Positions 43,468-52,887 of a stretch of DNA of 64,000 bases are shown piece by piece. Under the pieces are notes generated by a model. That model made no database searches, was not told the DNA's origin, and worked only from the letters and a program-made list of their open reading frames with translations. Position numbers and translations under genes: made by a program. Within the stretch, counting starts at the first letter, position 1, and each line of letters opens with the position of its first letter. Source of the stretch: Bacteroidia bacterium (GTDB taxonomy: Bacteria; Bacteroidota; Bacteroidia; Flavobacteriales_D; Cryomorphaceae); the NCBI GenBank assembly GCA_030427905.1, contig JAUICL010000003.1, positions 310,001-374,000 of the forward strand. The letters run 5' to 3'.

Positions 43468-44595
43468 ATGAATACCATATACCGATTCCGATCTCAGCTC
43501 TTTTTAGTTTTGGTTGCCTTAACCACTTTAACTGCCTGCGAAACAGAAGTAGACCTTGTGGCTCCCTATAAAACCACACCGGTGATAGTGGGTGTATTGG
43601 ACCAAACAGCTGACACGCAGTTCGTCAGAATTAACCGAACGTACCTTTCAAACAACAATGCTGTTCAATACGCAGGAGTAAAAGACTCGGTAGAATACGA
43701 CCCATCGGAAGTGCAAGCGCGCTTGGTAAAGCTGAATAACGAAACTGAGATAGGTTCGATAGAACTCGAGCACATCACACTTCCTTCCAGAGATCCAGGT
43801 GTGTTTTACGATGAAGACGTGAGCTTTTGGTACACATCGGAAACCCTATTTTCAGAGTCAGAGTGGAATAATATTGGGCAGAGTGCTAACTCGCCATATC
43901 GTTACAGAATTGATGTAGAGCTGAGAGGCGAAAGCTATACAGCCACCACAGATTTTCCGCGTTTGATCGATGGCCATATTGCATACCCTTCTGCCGGAAA
44001 TGATTTCATCAAGATTGAAATGGTTCAAACCAATGGAAACTATAGCCAGCAAACCTTTTCATACAAAGCGTACAGCCCTACTTATAGATTTCAAGGTGTA
44101 TTCCGATTCAACTTTAGCTACGAAAAAACAGATGGGACACTTGTTGAAGACCAGTACATAGATTATCAACTTGGTATCAATCAGCTCAACCTTTCTAGCC
44201 AAGACGGCTCAAGCCAAATTTACCCATTCAACCCAGAGGCGTGGTTTCAGTTTATCGGTCCGAAAATTAAAGCTATCCCAGATTTGGATCGTGTAAGAAT
44301 TCAGAATGTAGAGGTTCGCATTTCAGGTGGAAACCGCGTGATAAACGACTACATCAACGTGTCCCAGCCTATCAGTGACTTCACTCCTACTTTGACCACT
44401 TACTCGAATATCGACGGTGGAGCAATCGGTATCTTAGGTTCAAAGACTTTGGCCAAGTCATTGGCCATTCTCGGAAACAACACGGTAGAGCTTTTGAATG
44501 ATGGTGACGACACAGGCGGGACTGATGGTCCTTGCTACTGCACAGAAAGCTGGCCTGGCTCCAACTTTGATTGTGACATCACAAGCTGTAACTAA
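43468..44595 (+). CDS. DUF4249 lipoprotein
   Basis: From the ATG at 43468 it is a 375-residue lipoprotein with signal Leu-Thr-Thr-Leu-Thr-Ala-Cys (Cys24). The upstream in-frame extension overlaps panB and its promoter and is rejected. The mature start Glu-Thr-Glu-Val-Asp-Leu, then Lys-Thr-Thr-Pro-Val-Ile-Val-Gly-Val-Leu-Asp and Val-Arg-Ile-Asn-Arg-Thr-Tyr-Leu, are typical of DUF4249. Such proteins usually accompany a TonB-dependent receptor as a surface partner, but none is adjacent here. The C-terminus is Cys-rich (Cys-Tyr-Cys near the end, then two more Cys). Function unknown. Confidence 0.82.
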   Translation: MNTIYRFRSQLFLVLVALTTLTACETEVDLVAPYKTTPVIVGVLDQTADTQFVRINRTYLSNNNAVQYAGVKDSVEYDPSEVQARLVKLNNETEIGSIELEHITLPSRDPGVFYDEDVSFWYTSETLFSESEWNNIGQSANSPYRYRIDVELRGESYTATTDFPRLIDGHIAYPSAGNDFIKIEMVQTNGNYSQQTFSYKAYSPTYRFQGVFRFNFSYEKTDGTLVEDQYIDYQLGINQLNLSSQDGSSQIYPFNPEAWFQFIGPKIKAIPDLDRVRIQNVEVRISGGNRVINDYINVSQPISDFTPTLTTYSNIDGGAIGILGSKTLAKSLAILGNNTVELLNDGDDTGGTDGPCYCTESWPGSNFDCDITSCN

Positions 44596-44624
44596 ACCTG
44601 ACTTCCTGTCTTTTTGTCACCGAC

Positions 44625-44645
44625 TTTGACATAAAAAGTGTCAAA
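44625..44645 (+). promoter_or_regulatory. perfect 21-bp inverted repeat upstream of dnaK
   Basis: TTTGACA-TAAAAAG-TGTCAAA: 7-bp perfect arms with a 7-bp spacer, 83 bp before the dnaK ATG. A nearby TTTTGTCA at 44612-44619 adds another half-site. It may be a heat-shock operator or alternative promoter element. It is not the CIRCE sequence. Confidence 0.5.
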
Positions 44646-44727
44646 ACCGGTCATTTCCTTCCAAAAATCCCATTGGTACGGTGCTTGATTAAGGCTGTTC
44701 AGTTTTTAATCACAAGCACAAGCAGTA

Positions 44728-46632
44728 ATGAGTAAAATAATTGGAATTGACTTAGGAACAACGAACTCATGCGTTTCTGTAATGGAGGGTAATGAACCAG
44801 TTGTTATCGCGAACAGCGAAGGGAAGAGAACGACCCCATCTATAGTTGCCTTTGTGGAAGGTGGAGAGCGCAAAGTGGGAGATCCTGCCAAGCGTCAAGC
44901 CATTACTAACCCAGAGAAGACTATCTACTCGATTAAGCGTTTCATGGGAAATAGCTTCGATGAAGTTTCCAAAGAAATTGCACGAGTACCTTATAAAGTG
45001 GTGAAAGGTGACAACAATACACCTCGCGTACAGATCGATGACCGAATGTACACACCACAAGAAATCTCAGCCATGGTTCTTCAGAAAATGAAGAAAACTG
45101 CTGAAGACTTCCTCGGAACAGGAGTTTCGGAAGCCGTAATCACAGTACCTGCATACTTTAACGACGCACAGCGCCAAGCTACTAAGGAAGCTGGTGAAAT
45201 TGCTGGTCTTAAAGTAAGACGAATCATCAATGAGCCTACAGCAGCTGCATTGGCTTATGGCCTCGACAAGAAGTCGGAAGACGTAAAAGTTGTTGTTTTT
45301 GACCTCGGTGGTGGTACGCATGATGTATCTATCCTAGAGTTAGGAGATGGTGTATTTGAAGTACTTTCTACAGATGGTGATACACACTTGGGTGGTGATG
45401 ATTTCGACCAAGTTATTATCGACTGGTTGGTAGAAGAGTTTAAAGCTGACAATGGTATTAACCTGACAGCTGACCCAATGGCACTTCAGCGTTTGAAAGA
45501 AGCTGCAGAAAAGGCGAAAATTGAGCTTTCGAGCTCTGGATCTACAGAGATCAACCTGCCTTATATCATGCCGGTTGATGGTGTGCCAAAGCACTTGGTG
45601 AGAAGTTTGAGCAAATCAAAATTCGAGCAGCTTTGCGATCACTTGATCAAGAAGACAATCGACCCTTGTCAGAAAGCGCTTAGCGCTGCAGGATTGAGCA
45701 AAAGCGATATCGATGAAGTAATTCTTGTTGGTGGGTCTACTCGTATTCCAGCAGTACAAGAAGCAGTAAAATCTTTCTTTGGGAAAGAGCCTTCTAAGGG
45801 TGTAAACCCAGATGAAGTAGTTTCTATCGGTGCGGCTATCCAAGGTGGTGTATTGACAGGTGAAGTAAAAGATGTACTTCTTCTAGATGTTACTCCGCTT
45901 TCATTGGGTATCGAAACAATGGGAGGTGTTTTCACCAAGTTGATCGACGCTAACACGACGATCCCGACGAAGAAATCTGAGACTTTCTCGACAGCTTCTG
46001 ACAATCAGCCTTCAGTAGACATTCACGTGTTACAAGGTGAGCGTCCGATGGCAAACGATAACAGAACGATCGGAAGGTTCCAGCTTTCTGACATTCCACC
46101 AGCACCACGTGGAGTTCCGCAAATCGAAGTGACATTCGATATTGATGCCAACGGTATCATGAATGTTTCGGCTAAGGATAAAGCCACTGGTAAAGAACAA
46201 AGCATCAAAATCGAAGCTTCGAGCGGATTGACGGATGCCGAGATCGACAGAATGAAGAAAGAAGCTGAAGCAAATGCCGATGCTGACAAGCAAGCGAAGG
46301 AAAAAGTTGAAGCAATCAACAAAGCCGATTCAATGATTTTCCAAACGGAGAAACAATTGAACGAGTTTGGCGACAAGATTCCTGCTGACAAAAGAGCACC
46401 TATTGACGAAGCGCTTGCCGAGTTGAAAAAGGCTCACGAATCGCAAGACGTAGATGGTTGTAACGCGGCAATGGAAAAACTAAACACTGTATTCCAGGCT
46501 GCATCGCAAGACATGTACAACGCACAACAACAGGCTCAACCTAATGCAGGCGAAGAAGCTCAAGCTTCTAATGCTGGCGCTGATGAAGAAGTGACTGATG
46601 TTGACTTCGAAGAAGTAAGCGACGAGAAGTAA
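44728..46632 (+). CDS. dnaK: molecular chaperone DnaK (Hsp70)
   Basis: A 634-residue Hsp70. The ATPase domain begins [11 protein letters not shown] and has [10 protein letters not shown] (about 192-201) and Leu-Val-Gly-Gly-Ser-Thr-Arg-Ile-Pro (about 333-341). The linker [10 protein letters not shown] leads to the substrate-binding domain, and the tail is acidic (ending Glu-Glu-Val-Ser-Asp-Glu-Lys). Phosphate-2 has His (GGTHD) where many DnaKs have Phe (GGTFD). It is monocistronic with no dnaJ or grpE alongside, and a strong terminator follows. Confidence 0.98.
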   Translation: MSKIIGIDLGTTNSCVSVMEGNEPVVIANSEGKRTTPSIVAFVEGGERKVGDPAKRQAITNPEKTIYSIKRFMGNSFDEVSKEIARVPYKVVKGDNNTPRVQIDDRMYTPQEISAMVLQKMKKTAEDFLGTGVSEAVITVPAYFNDAQRQATKEAGEIAGLKVRRIINEPTAAALAYGLDKKSEDVKVVVFDLGGGTHDVSILELGDGVFEVLSTDGDTHLGGDDFDQVIIDWLVEEFKADNGINLTADPMALQRLKEAAEKAKIELSSSGSTEINLPYIMPVDGVPKHLVRSLSKSKFEQLCDHLIKKTIDPCQKALSAAGLSKSDIDEVILVGGSTRIPAVQEAVKSFFGKEPSKGVNPDEVVSIGAAIQGGVLTGEVKDVLLLDVTPLSLGIETMGGVFTKLIDANTTIPTKKSETFSTASDNQPSVDIHVLQGERPMANDNRTIGRFQLSDIPPAPRGVPQIEVTFDIDANGIMNVSAKDKATGKEQSIKIEASSGLTDAEIDRMKKEAEANADADKQAKEKVEAINKADSMIFQTEKQLNEFGDKIPADKRAPIDEALAELKKAHESQDVDGCNAAMEKLNTVFQAASQDMYNAQQQAQPNAGEEAQASNAGADEEVTDVDFEEVSDEK

Positions 46633-46653
46633 TCGTCAACCTATAGATTTGAG

Positions 46654-46686
46654 AACCGCCCTGAATTGATTCGGGGCGGTTTTTTT
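46654..46686 (+). terminator. intrinsic terminator of dnaK
   Basis: AACCGCCC (46654-46661) pairs with GGGCGGTT (46674-46681) and runs into a T-tract. It lies 22 bp after the dnaK stop. Confidence 0.88.
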
Positions 46687-46722
46687 ATGTATTAATTTCC
46701 GAAATTTACGGTCACGAAAAGC

Positions 46723-48963
46723 ATGACCAAAAAACTCGCCTGGATAACCATTTCAATTCTCGTCATCGTTACGGCGTACATTTCATCCTTTTTACCGCAA
46801 CTCTATTTCGATTACGATTTCAATTCGTTTTTCAACCCTTCTGACTCTTCCACCTACGCTTACAAGCAACACCAGGAAAAATTTGGAACAGACAACGATT
46901 TTATCTTAATAGGAATAGAATCGGAAACCACAGCCCTAGACTCGGCATACCTATCTCGTATTGAATCGCTAACAGCGCATTTAAAGACAGGGCCGTATAT
47001 AGAAGATGTCGTGTCAGCAACGACACTCCAATCGTTGGTGCGAGAACCGCTCACTGGCGCCCTGATTAAGAGACCCTACATAACCTATCGCCCATCCGAT
47101 GTAGAGCGAATTGGAGCCGATCATTCGAACTTCCGGACCCTGTTCTCAGATGATTTCAAGAGCAGTTCCGTTTTGGTATCGCACCAAGATGGATTGTCGA
47201 AATCAAAATGCGACACCCTTTCCCGATTTGTTGAAGATGCGCTTGCCGATTGGCCAGATTCAAAAGTTCATGTAGCCGGGCGTTCCATCGGTCAGGCCGT
47301 GTACATTGAAACCATCGAAAGTGAGTTCTTTCTATTCCTGATTTTGAGTCTCGTGTTTGTGATTTCCTTTCTATGGCTCATGTTCAGGAATCTCATCGGA
47401 ATTTTGGTTCCATTGATAGCTGTAGGATTTTCAGTGATCTGGACTATGGGGATCATTTACGCATCCAACATTGGCATCAGTCTGTTGATGACGATGATTC
47501 CACCGGTCATTTTTGTAGTTGGCATTAGCGATTGCATCCATCTCTACGCCCGCTTTCTGGAAGAGTTTCGCGAGGGAAACACACTGGATGAGTCCATCAA
47601 AATTATGATAAAAAAGACTGGGGTAGCTACATTGATCACGAGCGTGACCACAGCTATCGGGTTTGCGAGTCTCTACTTCACCCAAGTCCCGGCACTTCAA
47701 AACTTTGGGTTTGTTACCGCTGCGGGAGTACTGGCCACATACTTTGTATCTATAGCGCTCATGCCCGCACTTTTAAAAATCTCAACGCACCGAGCGGCAA
47801 AGCAGCAAAGAGACACCCGGATCGAAAACACCATTGAAAAATTGGTTCGATTTTCTGTCAATCGATACCGCCAGGTGCGGGTGGCTTCCCTTCTACTCAT
47901 CATCGTTTTGGCCTGGGCGGGATATCAGGTTGAGCAGAACAATTTCCTTTTGGAAGATATGAGAGAAGGGACGAAAATTAAGGATGATTTCGATTTTTTC
48001 GACAGCCATTTTTCTGGAGTCCGTCCATTTGAAATGGGTATTCAGCTTCATGAAAATTTCGATTTAACCCGAGAGAAAATCGAAAAACTCAACGGAATAG
48101 ATCAATATCTGGAAACCAACTATGGCGTTGGAGCCATTCAATCGCTGCCACAAGTAGCCAAAGAGCTCAATAAAACATACCACGCAGGCAAGCCGGCATA
48201 CTATCGGCTACCTAATACTGAGCGGGCCTGGAACTTTGTTTTAAGCAATATGGAAAAGCTCATACAAAGTGGTAAACTGGATCATATTGTAGCTCAAGGC
48301 CATAACTACTTGCGCATTTTTGGGAGAGCACCAGATTATGGGGGCAAGGTATTTACTCAAAAGAACACCGAATTAAACCAATTTTTAAGTGGGGAGTCGG
48401 CAACTTTGGGGAAATTTATCCTGACCGGGACAGGGCACTTGATTGATTTGACAAATCAGAATTTGGTTTACAGCTTGGGTACAGGACTCGGGCTGGCTTT
48501 TGCTCTGATTTCCGTCCTTATGGCCTTCCTTTTCCGTTCGGTGCGAATGCTAGTTATTTCACTGATTCCGAACCTACTCCCATTGTTAGCGGTAACGGCA
48601 ATTATGGCTGCTACAGGCATCGATTTAAAACTGACGACCGGAATCATTTTCACCATTACTTTTGGAATTGCCGTTGATGACACCATACACATATTGAGCC
48701 GGTATATTCTTGAGCTGCGCGACGGGAAGTCGAAAAATGAAGCCCTGATGAACGCCTTTTCCCACACAGGGAAGGCCTTAGTGATAACCACATTGATTTT
48801 AGTAGGCGGATTCTCAACACTGTGCGCAAGCTCTTTTCAAGGCACATTCTACATCGGACTACTGGTTACCCTTACCTTGATCTTAGCTCTTGTATTCGAC
48901 TTGGTGGCATTACCAGCTTGGCTTTATTCATCGGCCAACGGCACTTCTTTCCCCAAAAAGTGA
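46723..48963 (+). CDS. RND-superfamily exporter (MMPL/HAE2 type)
   Basis: A 746-residue inner-membrane protein with the duplicated RND plan: an N-terminal helix, a periplasmic loop (about 30-200), five or six helices, then a second copy with a periplasmic loop (about 415-575) and final helices. Each half carries the family motif in the fourth helix: Val-Gly-Ile-Ser-Asp-Cys-Ile-His-Leu-Tyr in the first, Ile-Ala-Val-Asp-Asp-Thr-Ile-His-Ile-Leu in the second. These Asp residues likely carry the proton relay. Members move hydrophobic molecules or lipids. Its 3' end overlaps the convergent NhaC-type gene by 40 bp. Confidence 0.88.
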   Translation: MTKKLAWITISILVIVTAYISSFLPQLYFDYDFNSFFNPSDSSTYAYKQHQEKFGTDNDFILIGIESETTALDSAYLSRIESLTAHLKTGPYIEDVVSATTLQSLVREPLTGALIKRPYITYRPSDVERIGADHSNFRTLFSDDFKSSSVLVSHQDGLSKSKCDTLSRFVEDALADWPDSKVHVAGRSIGQAVYIETIESEFFLFLILSLVFVISFLWLMFRNLIGILVPLIAVGFSVIWTMGIIYASNIGISLLMTMIPPVIFVVGISDCIHLYARFLEEFREGNTLDESIKIMIKKTGVATLITSVTTAIGFASLYFTQVPALQNFGFVTAAGVLATYFVSIALMPALLKISTHRAAKQQRDTRIENTIEKLVRFSVNRYRQVRVASLLLIIVLAWAGYQVEQNNFLLEDMREGTKIKDDFDFFDSHFSGVRPFEMGIQLHENFDLTREKIEKLNGIDQYLETNYGVGAIQSLPQVAKELNKTYHAGKPAYYRLPNTERAWNFVLSNMEKLIQSGKLDHIVAQGHNYLRIFGRAPDYGGKVFTQKNTELNQFLSGESATLGKFILTGTGHLIDLTNQNLVYSLGTGLGLAFALISVLMAFLFRSVRMLVISLIPNLLPLLAVTAIMAATGIDLKLTTGIIFTITFGIAVDDTIHILSRYILELRDGKSKNEALMNAFSHTGKALVITTLILVGGFSTLCASSFQGTFYIGLLVTLTLILALVFDLVALPAWLYSSANGTSFPKK

Positions 48964-50873
48964 ACTACACCAAAAAGAATGGCCAAACCACTGGGTATTC
49001 CGATAAACCATGGCAAATTAAAAAGCCCCGAAAGGGTAGTAAACACTAAGGCTACAACACCCACAGTAAGTGCGTACGGCAACTGTGTTCGAACGTGAGC
49101 AATGTGATCACACTTCGTAGCCAAAGAGCTCAAAATGGTGGTGTCGCTGATGGGAGAACAATGATCGCCGAGCACGGCTCCAGACAATACGCATGATGTA
49201 ACATTGAGAAAGAGTCCCATCAAAGCTCCAGACTCCAAGTCTACTTGTAAGCCAATTTCCCACGCCAGTGGCAACATAAGCGGGTAGACAATAGCCATTG
49301 TGCCCCACGATGAACCGGTAGAAAATGCAACGATAGCAGAGATGAGAAAGGTCAATCCTGGAATGAGCCAATGGGCCACGTTTCCTGCAACTAGACCGGC
49401 TAGAAAATCAGCAGTATGAAGATCATCTGTTACGGCAGCAAGAGACCATGCGAGAATTAATATGGCCATTGCCCCAACCATAGACTTAAAGCCATCGATA
49501 GCTGATTCAATTGACTGACTCAGGCTTAGTGTTTTACTTGCCAATGATACTACCACAGCAGAAAACAGTCCGGAGAGCGAAGCCCACAATAGCGCTACGT
49601 AAGAGTCTGAATTTCCGATTGTCATAGACAGCTTCTTACCGATTCCAGTTGACGTATCGTCCCATACGGCTTGATCCCACCCCGTATAAAGGAGCCCAAA
49701 CACGGTCCCCAAAACGATAATTGAAATTGGAATAATAGCCCACCACGGATTGGGCTTAGTTCCCGGTTCAGGTTCAAATTCTGACAAATCAACCGCACCT
49801 GTTTCAGTGGACTGCTTAGAACCATTCCCGAGTCGGGCAGCTTTCTCTGCCTTATACATTGGACCAAAATCCTTGTTCTTCCAGATCAGAAAGAATATAA
49901 AACCCAAACAGAATATGGGGTAGTACGCGTATTCAAGCGAACCTAGAAAAATAGCATAGGAGCTTTGAGCAACTTCTGATCCGCTTGTGCGAATTGTGTC
50001 CAAAGCATCATCGATATACCCCAACTCAGCTCCTATCCACGTAGTGATAAGCGCTATTGCTGCCACAGGCGCCGCAGTAGAATCTACAATATAGCTGAGT
50101 TTTTCTCTTGAAATTTTCAGTCGATCTGTTAGCGGCCGCATGGTGTTTCCAACCACCAACGTGTTTGCATAGTCGTCGAAAAATATAGCTATCCCCAGAA
50201 ACCAAGTTGCGAATTGTCCCTTTTTAGCATCCGTAGCCTTTCGCGATACGACTTCGACAACTCCTTTCATCCCACCATTTTTAGACACAACAGCTACAAC
50301 CCCACCAATCATGACTGAAAATAGAATCACTGCAGCATGATCTGGATCAGCAAGAGCTTGAACAACATAGGTATCGATGATTCGAAAGAACCCTGACAAA
50401 AAGGACCCTTCAAAGCCATAGTGCCCTGTAATACCCGCTCCTATGAAGACGCCGAACAGAAGAGAAGAAATAACTTCTTTGGTAATGAGCGCCAGCCCAA
50501 TCACCAATAGCGGTGGTATGATTGACATCCACAGTGGAATTGGATCTATTTCGCGCACAAACGCAAACCCTTCAGCTTTGATTGAAAGCGGTTCGGGCCG
50601 ATCAAAAACCATGTGTATTTCGGCCCGGCCATTTTTGAACTCAAGCGTCTCGCGATTGCCATTTACAACAACCGAAACGAGATTTCCACGACTTTCCAGT
50701 TTTTGAAGATCAGTACAAATAAGGGCTCCAGAGCTCTCAATTCCATCAATAAAGAAATTTGGAATCTCCACTTCGAAATCCGTGGCCCCGAATCTTGTTT
50801 CCGTCTGCGAAAACGAGCTCATCGCAACCAGAAATGCAGCGAAAAGCGTGAGTAAAAACGTCCGTAATTGCAT
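48924..50873 (-). CDS. NhaC-family Na+/H+ antiporter with an N-terminal exported domain
   Basis: A 649-residue protein. The C-terminal about 530 residues form an NhaC-type transporter with about 12 hydrophobic segments, including Phe-Phe-Asp-Asp-Tyr-Ala-Asn (about 230-236), Ser-Thr-Gly-Ser-Ser-Trp-Gly-Thr (about 516-523) and Gly-Asp-His-Cys-Ser-Pro-Ile-Ser-Asp-Thr-Thr (about 570-580), which are ion-site motifs of the family. Before it lies a signal peptide (about 1-22) and an about 85-residue beta-rich segment (Phe-Glu-Val-Glu-Ile-Pro-Asn-Phe-Phe-Ile-Asp-Gly) that should be periplasmic and is not part of standard NhaC. Sodium or malate/lactate exchange is possible. Confidence 0.88.
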   Translation of the reverse strand: MQLRTFLLTLFAAFLVAMSSFSQTETRFGATDFEVEIPNFFIDGIESSGALICTDLQKLESRGNLVSVVVNGNRETLEFKNGRAEIHMVFDRPEPLSIKAEGFAFVREIDPIPLWMSIIPPLLVIGLALITKEVISSLLFGVFIGAGITGHYGFEGSFLSGFFRIIDTYVVQALADPDHAAVILFSVMIGGVVAVVSKNGGMKGVVEVVSRKATDAKKGQFATWFLGIAIFFDDYANTLVVGNTMRPLTDRLKISREKLSYIVDSTAAPVAAIALITTWIGAELGYIDDALDTIRTSGSEVAQSSYAIFLGSLEYAYYPIFCLGFIFFLIWKNKDFGPMYKAEKAARLGNGSKQSTETGAVDLSEFEPEPGTKPNPWWAIIPISIIVLGTVFGLLYTGWDQAVWDDTSTGIGKKLSMTIGNSDSYVALLWASLSGLFSAVVVSLASKTLSLSQSIESAIDGFKSMVGAMAILILAWSLAAVTDDLHTADFLAGLVAGNVAHWLIPGLTFLISAIVAFSTGSSWGTMAIVYPLMLPLAWEIGLQVDLESGALMGLFLNVTSCVLSGAVLGDHCSPISDTTILSSLATKCDHIAHVRTQLPYALTVGVVALVFTTLSGLFNLPWFIGIPSGLAILFGVVHFLGKEVPLADE

Positions 50874-50946
50874 AGTAAGCCGCTAAAGATAGAATTTTAC
50901 TCTTCGTTTAAATCAATAGACCATTTCAACTTTCTTAGCTTTGAGC

Positions 50947-51495
50947 ATGCGAACATTTCTTAGTTTGGTTTGCCTACTGGTGGTCGTTTCTAGTTGCAGT
51001 ATAAAGTCGGAAGAATTTCAAGTTCACAATGGCTACAAGGTCTCATTAAACCGACTTTTAGAGAATAAGAAAGGGGGAGTTATCTATTTTATTTCTCCTG
51101 TTTGTCCGCTGTGTCAGAACTACGCCGAGCGATTTAGGCAATTGTCGGAGCAGGGAGAATCTCTATTTGTAGTAGGTGTGGTGAGTGGAAATTACCACAG
51201 CGAAAAAGAACTGGAGACGTATGTCAGAGATTACGAAATAGATTTCCCGGTCATCCTCGACCCCGAATTTAGCCTCGCAAACCACTTCGAAGCCACAACA
51301 ACACCTGAGGCTTTACTAGTCGATTCTTTAGGGGAAAAGCAATACCAAGGCGCCATCGACAATTGGGCCATAGACCTAGGGCGAAAGCGATTGAAGGCAA
51401 CCGAGTGGTATCTCAACGACGCAATAGCGTTATATCTAAATGGAAAAGAAATTGAAACCAAGTACACAAAACCAGTAGGATGCTATATCGAGTAG
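50947..51495 (+). CDS. thioredoxin-fold lipoprotein with CPLC motif
   Basis: From the ATG at 50947 (a TTG at 50941 is also in frame) it has 182 residues: lipobox Leu-Val-Val-Val-Ser-Ser-Cys, then a thioredoxin/AhpC-like fold with Phe-Ile-Ser-Pro-Val-Cys-Pro-Leu-Cys-Gln (the redox pair Cys-Pro-Leu-Cys), Phe-Val-Val-Gly-Val-Val, Phe-Pro-Val-Ile-Leu-Asp-Pro and the cis-Pro region Thr-Thr-Thr-Pro-Glu-Ala. Likely a periplasmic thiol-disulfide or redoxin protein. It overlaps the next gene by 16 bp, a heme/copper protein, which suggests a shared redox task such as copper delivery or cysteine reduction. Confidence 0.83.
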   Translation: MRTFLSLVCLLVVVSSCSIKSEEFQVHNGYKVSLNRLLENKKGGVIYFISPVCPLCQNYAERFRQLSEQGESLFVVGVVSGNYHSEKELETYVRDYEIDFPVILDPEFSLANHFEATTTPEALLVDSLGEKQYQGAIDNWAIDLGRKRLKATEWYLNDAIALYLNGKEIETKYTKPVGCYIE

Positions 51496-52877
51496 GATGC
51501 ATTTTTACAATTCTGCTGTTCTTCGCTGTTGGATGTGAGAGCCCAGATTCAAGTCAATTGACAAAAGTCGAATCGAGCGAATCTGATGTAGATCAGAGCA
51601 CGGACACACTTTACTTCTGGGCAGATATTGCACCTATTATTGAGGAACACTGCACGGCTTGCCACAATCAGGATGGTTCAGCACCGTTTGCCTTTCACAA
51701 ATTTGAAGATTTGAAACGGCGCACAAAAACCATTAGGTACGTCGTTTCTAGCAAGATCATGCCACCCTGGCCCGCCGATCCAACATTTTCTCGGTTTAAA
51801 GACGAGAAATTTCTACCAGAAGCAAAACGAGAAAAGCTAGTGAGATGGATAGATCAGGGTGCATTGGAAGGAGAACTCACAACAAACCAAGAGCTCCGTG
51901 CCCAACCTGTTTCGCCCGAATTAGCCCAACCAGATTTCGTAATTAAATTTCCCGACACTGTATTTATTGCTGGCGATAGTCGTGATCGGTTTATGCTCAC
52001 CAAACTGGCCTTCGAGTTGCCACGTGACACCATCGTGCGCGCGATCGAATTTGTGCCCGGAAACAGGCAACTTGTACACCATGTCAATGGTCATATGGTT
52101 AACTATGCTGATCGCCAAAAAACCAATCCAATGAATGGTAAGTGGATGTTGGATGCAGAAAAAGTTCCTTCTCTAGAAGCCTACGAATTGATGGAAGTAG
52201 CCAATGACGATGGCTCCTACCCCGCCCTTCGCGTTTCAGCTTTCAACTATTTGCCTGGAGTTGAACCGGCGGTGTATCCCGACAACCTGGGCAATCTCTA
52301 TTTGAATAAGAAAGGGGCATTCATATTAAACACCCTTCACTACGGCCCTTCAGCCAAGGATACTTTTGACCTGAGCGAAATCAGACTCTATTTTGATGAT
52401 CAAAAACCCAAGCGCACGCTCGAAGAGCTGCAGATGGGAACCCTGGGAGTTACCAAAGTTGAACCAGAATTTGTAATCTATGCAGATTCTATATCGTCTT
52501 TCAGTACGAGCTATACTGTGCCAAAAGATATATCAGTGCTCACTATTAATCCGCACATGCACCTGCTTGGTAAAGAATTTATCGCCTACGCTATTTCTCC
52601 GGCACAAGATGATACCATTCCTTTGATTTCGATTCCAAATTGGGATTTTAGATGGCAGTATTTTTACACTTATGAAACGATGCTTCACATCCCAAAAGGT
52701 TATACCATCAAAGTCTTGGCTACCTTTGACAATACCATTGACAATCCTTTAAACCCAAATTTTCCACCCGAAACACTATACGAAGGTGGAGAGCATATGA
52801 AAACAACTGACGAAATGTTTCAGTTTTTCATAACTTTCACCAACTATCAGGAAGGTGATGAAAACATCAAACTTTAA
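51480..52877 (+). CDS. cytochrome c-like lipoprotein fused to a copper type II monooxygenase domain
   Basis: A 465-residue protein with lipobox Phe-Phe-Ala-Val-Gly-Cys (Cys19). Heme site Cys58-Thr-Ala-Cys-His62 is followed by a candidate distal ligand in Ile-Met-Pro-Pro-Trp (about 98-102), making an N-terminal c-type cytochrome. The rest resembles the ascorbate-dependent copper monooxygenase fold: a His pair in Leu-Val-His-His-Val-Asn-Gly-His, His-Met-His in Ile-Asn-Pro-His-Met-His-Leu-Leu-Gly, and a late Met in Gly-Glu-His-Met, which would give the CuA and CuB ligands of PHM/DBM enzymes. Substrate unknown. The cytochrome could replace ascorbate as electron donor. This is an inference. Confidence 0.82.
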   Translation: MLYRVGCIFTILLFFAVGCESPDSSQLTKVESSESDVDQSTDTLYFWADIAPIIEEHCTACHNQDGSAPFAFHKFEDLKRRTKTIRYVVSSKIMPPWPADPTFSRFKDEKFLPEAKREKLVRWIDQGALEGELTTNQELRAQPVSPELAQPDFVIKFPDTVFIAGDSRDRFMLTKLAFELPRDTIVRAIEFVPGNRQLVHHVNGHMVNYADRQKTNPMNGKWMLDAEKVPSLEAYELMEVANDDGSYPALRVSAFNYLPGVEPAVYPDNLGNLYLNKKGAFILNTLHYGPSAKDTFDLSEIRLYFDDQKPKRTLEELQMGTLGVTKVEPEFVIYADSISSFSTSYTVPKDISVLTINPHMHLLGKEFIAYAISPAQDDTIPLISIPNWDFRWQYFYTYETMLHIPKGYTIKVLATFDNTIDNPLNPNFPPETLYEGGEHMKTTDEMFQFFITFTNYQEGDENIKL

Positions 52878-52887
52878 ATTGAAAACC

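Noticed and set aside
44625-44645. CIRCE element before dnaK
   Set aside because: The arms do not match the CIRCE consensus (TTAGCACTC-N9-GAGTGCTAA). The palindrome is a different sequence.
45669-46391. Long minus-strand frames inside dnaK
   Set aside because: They are codon-bias shadows of dnaK with no independent support.
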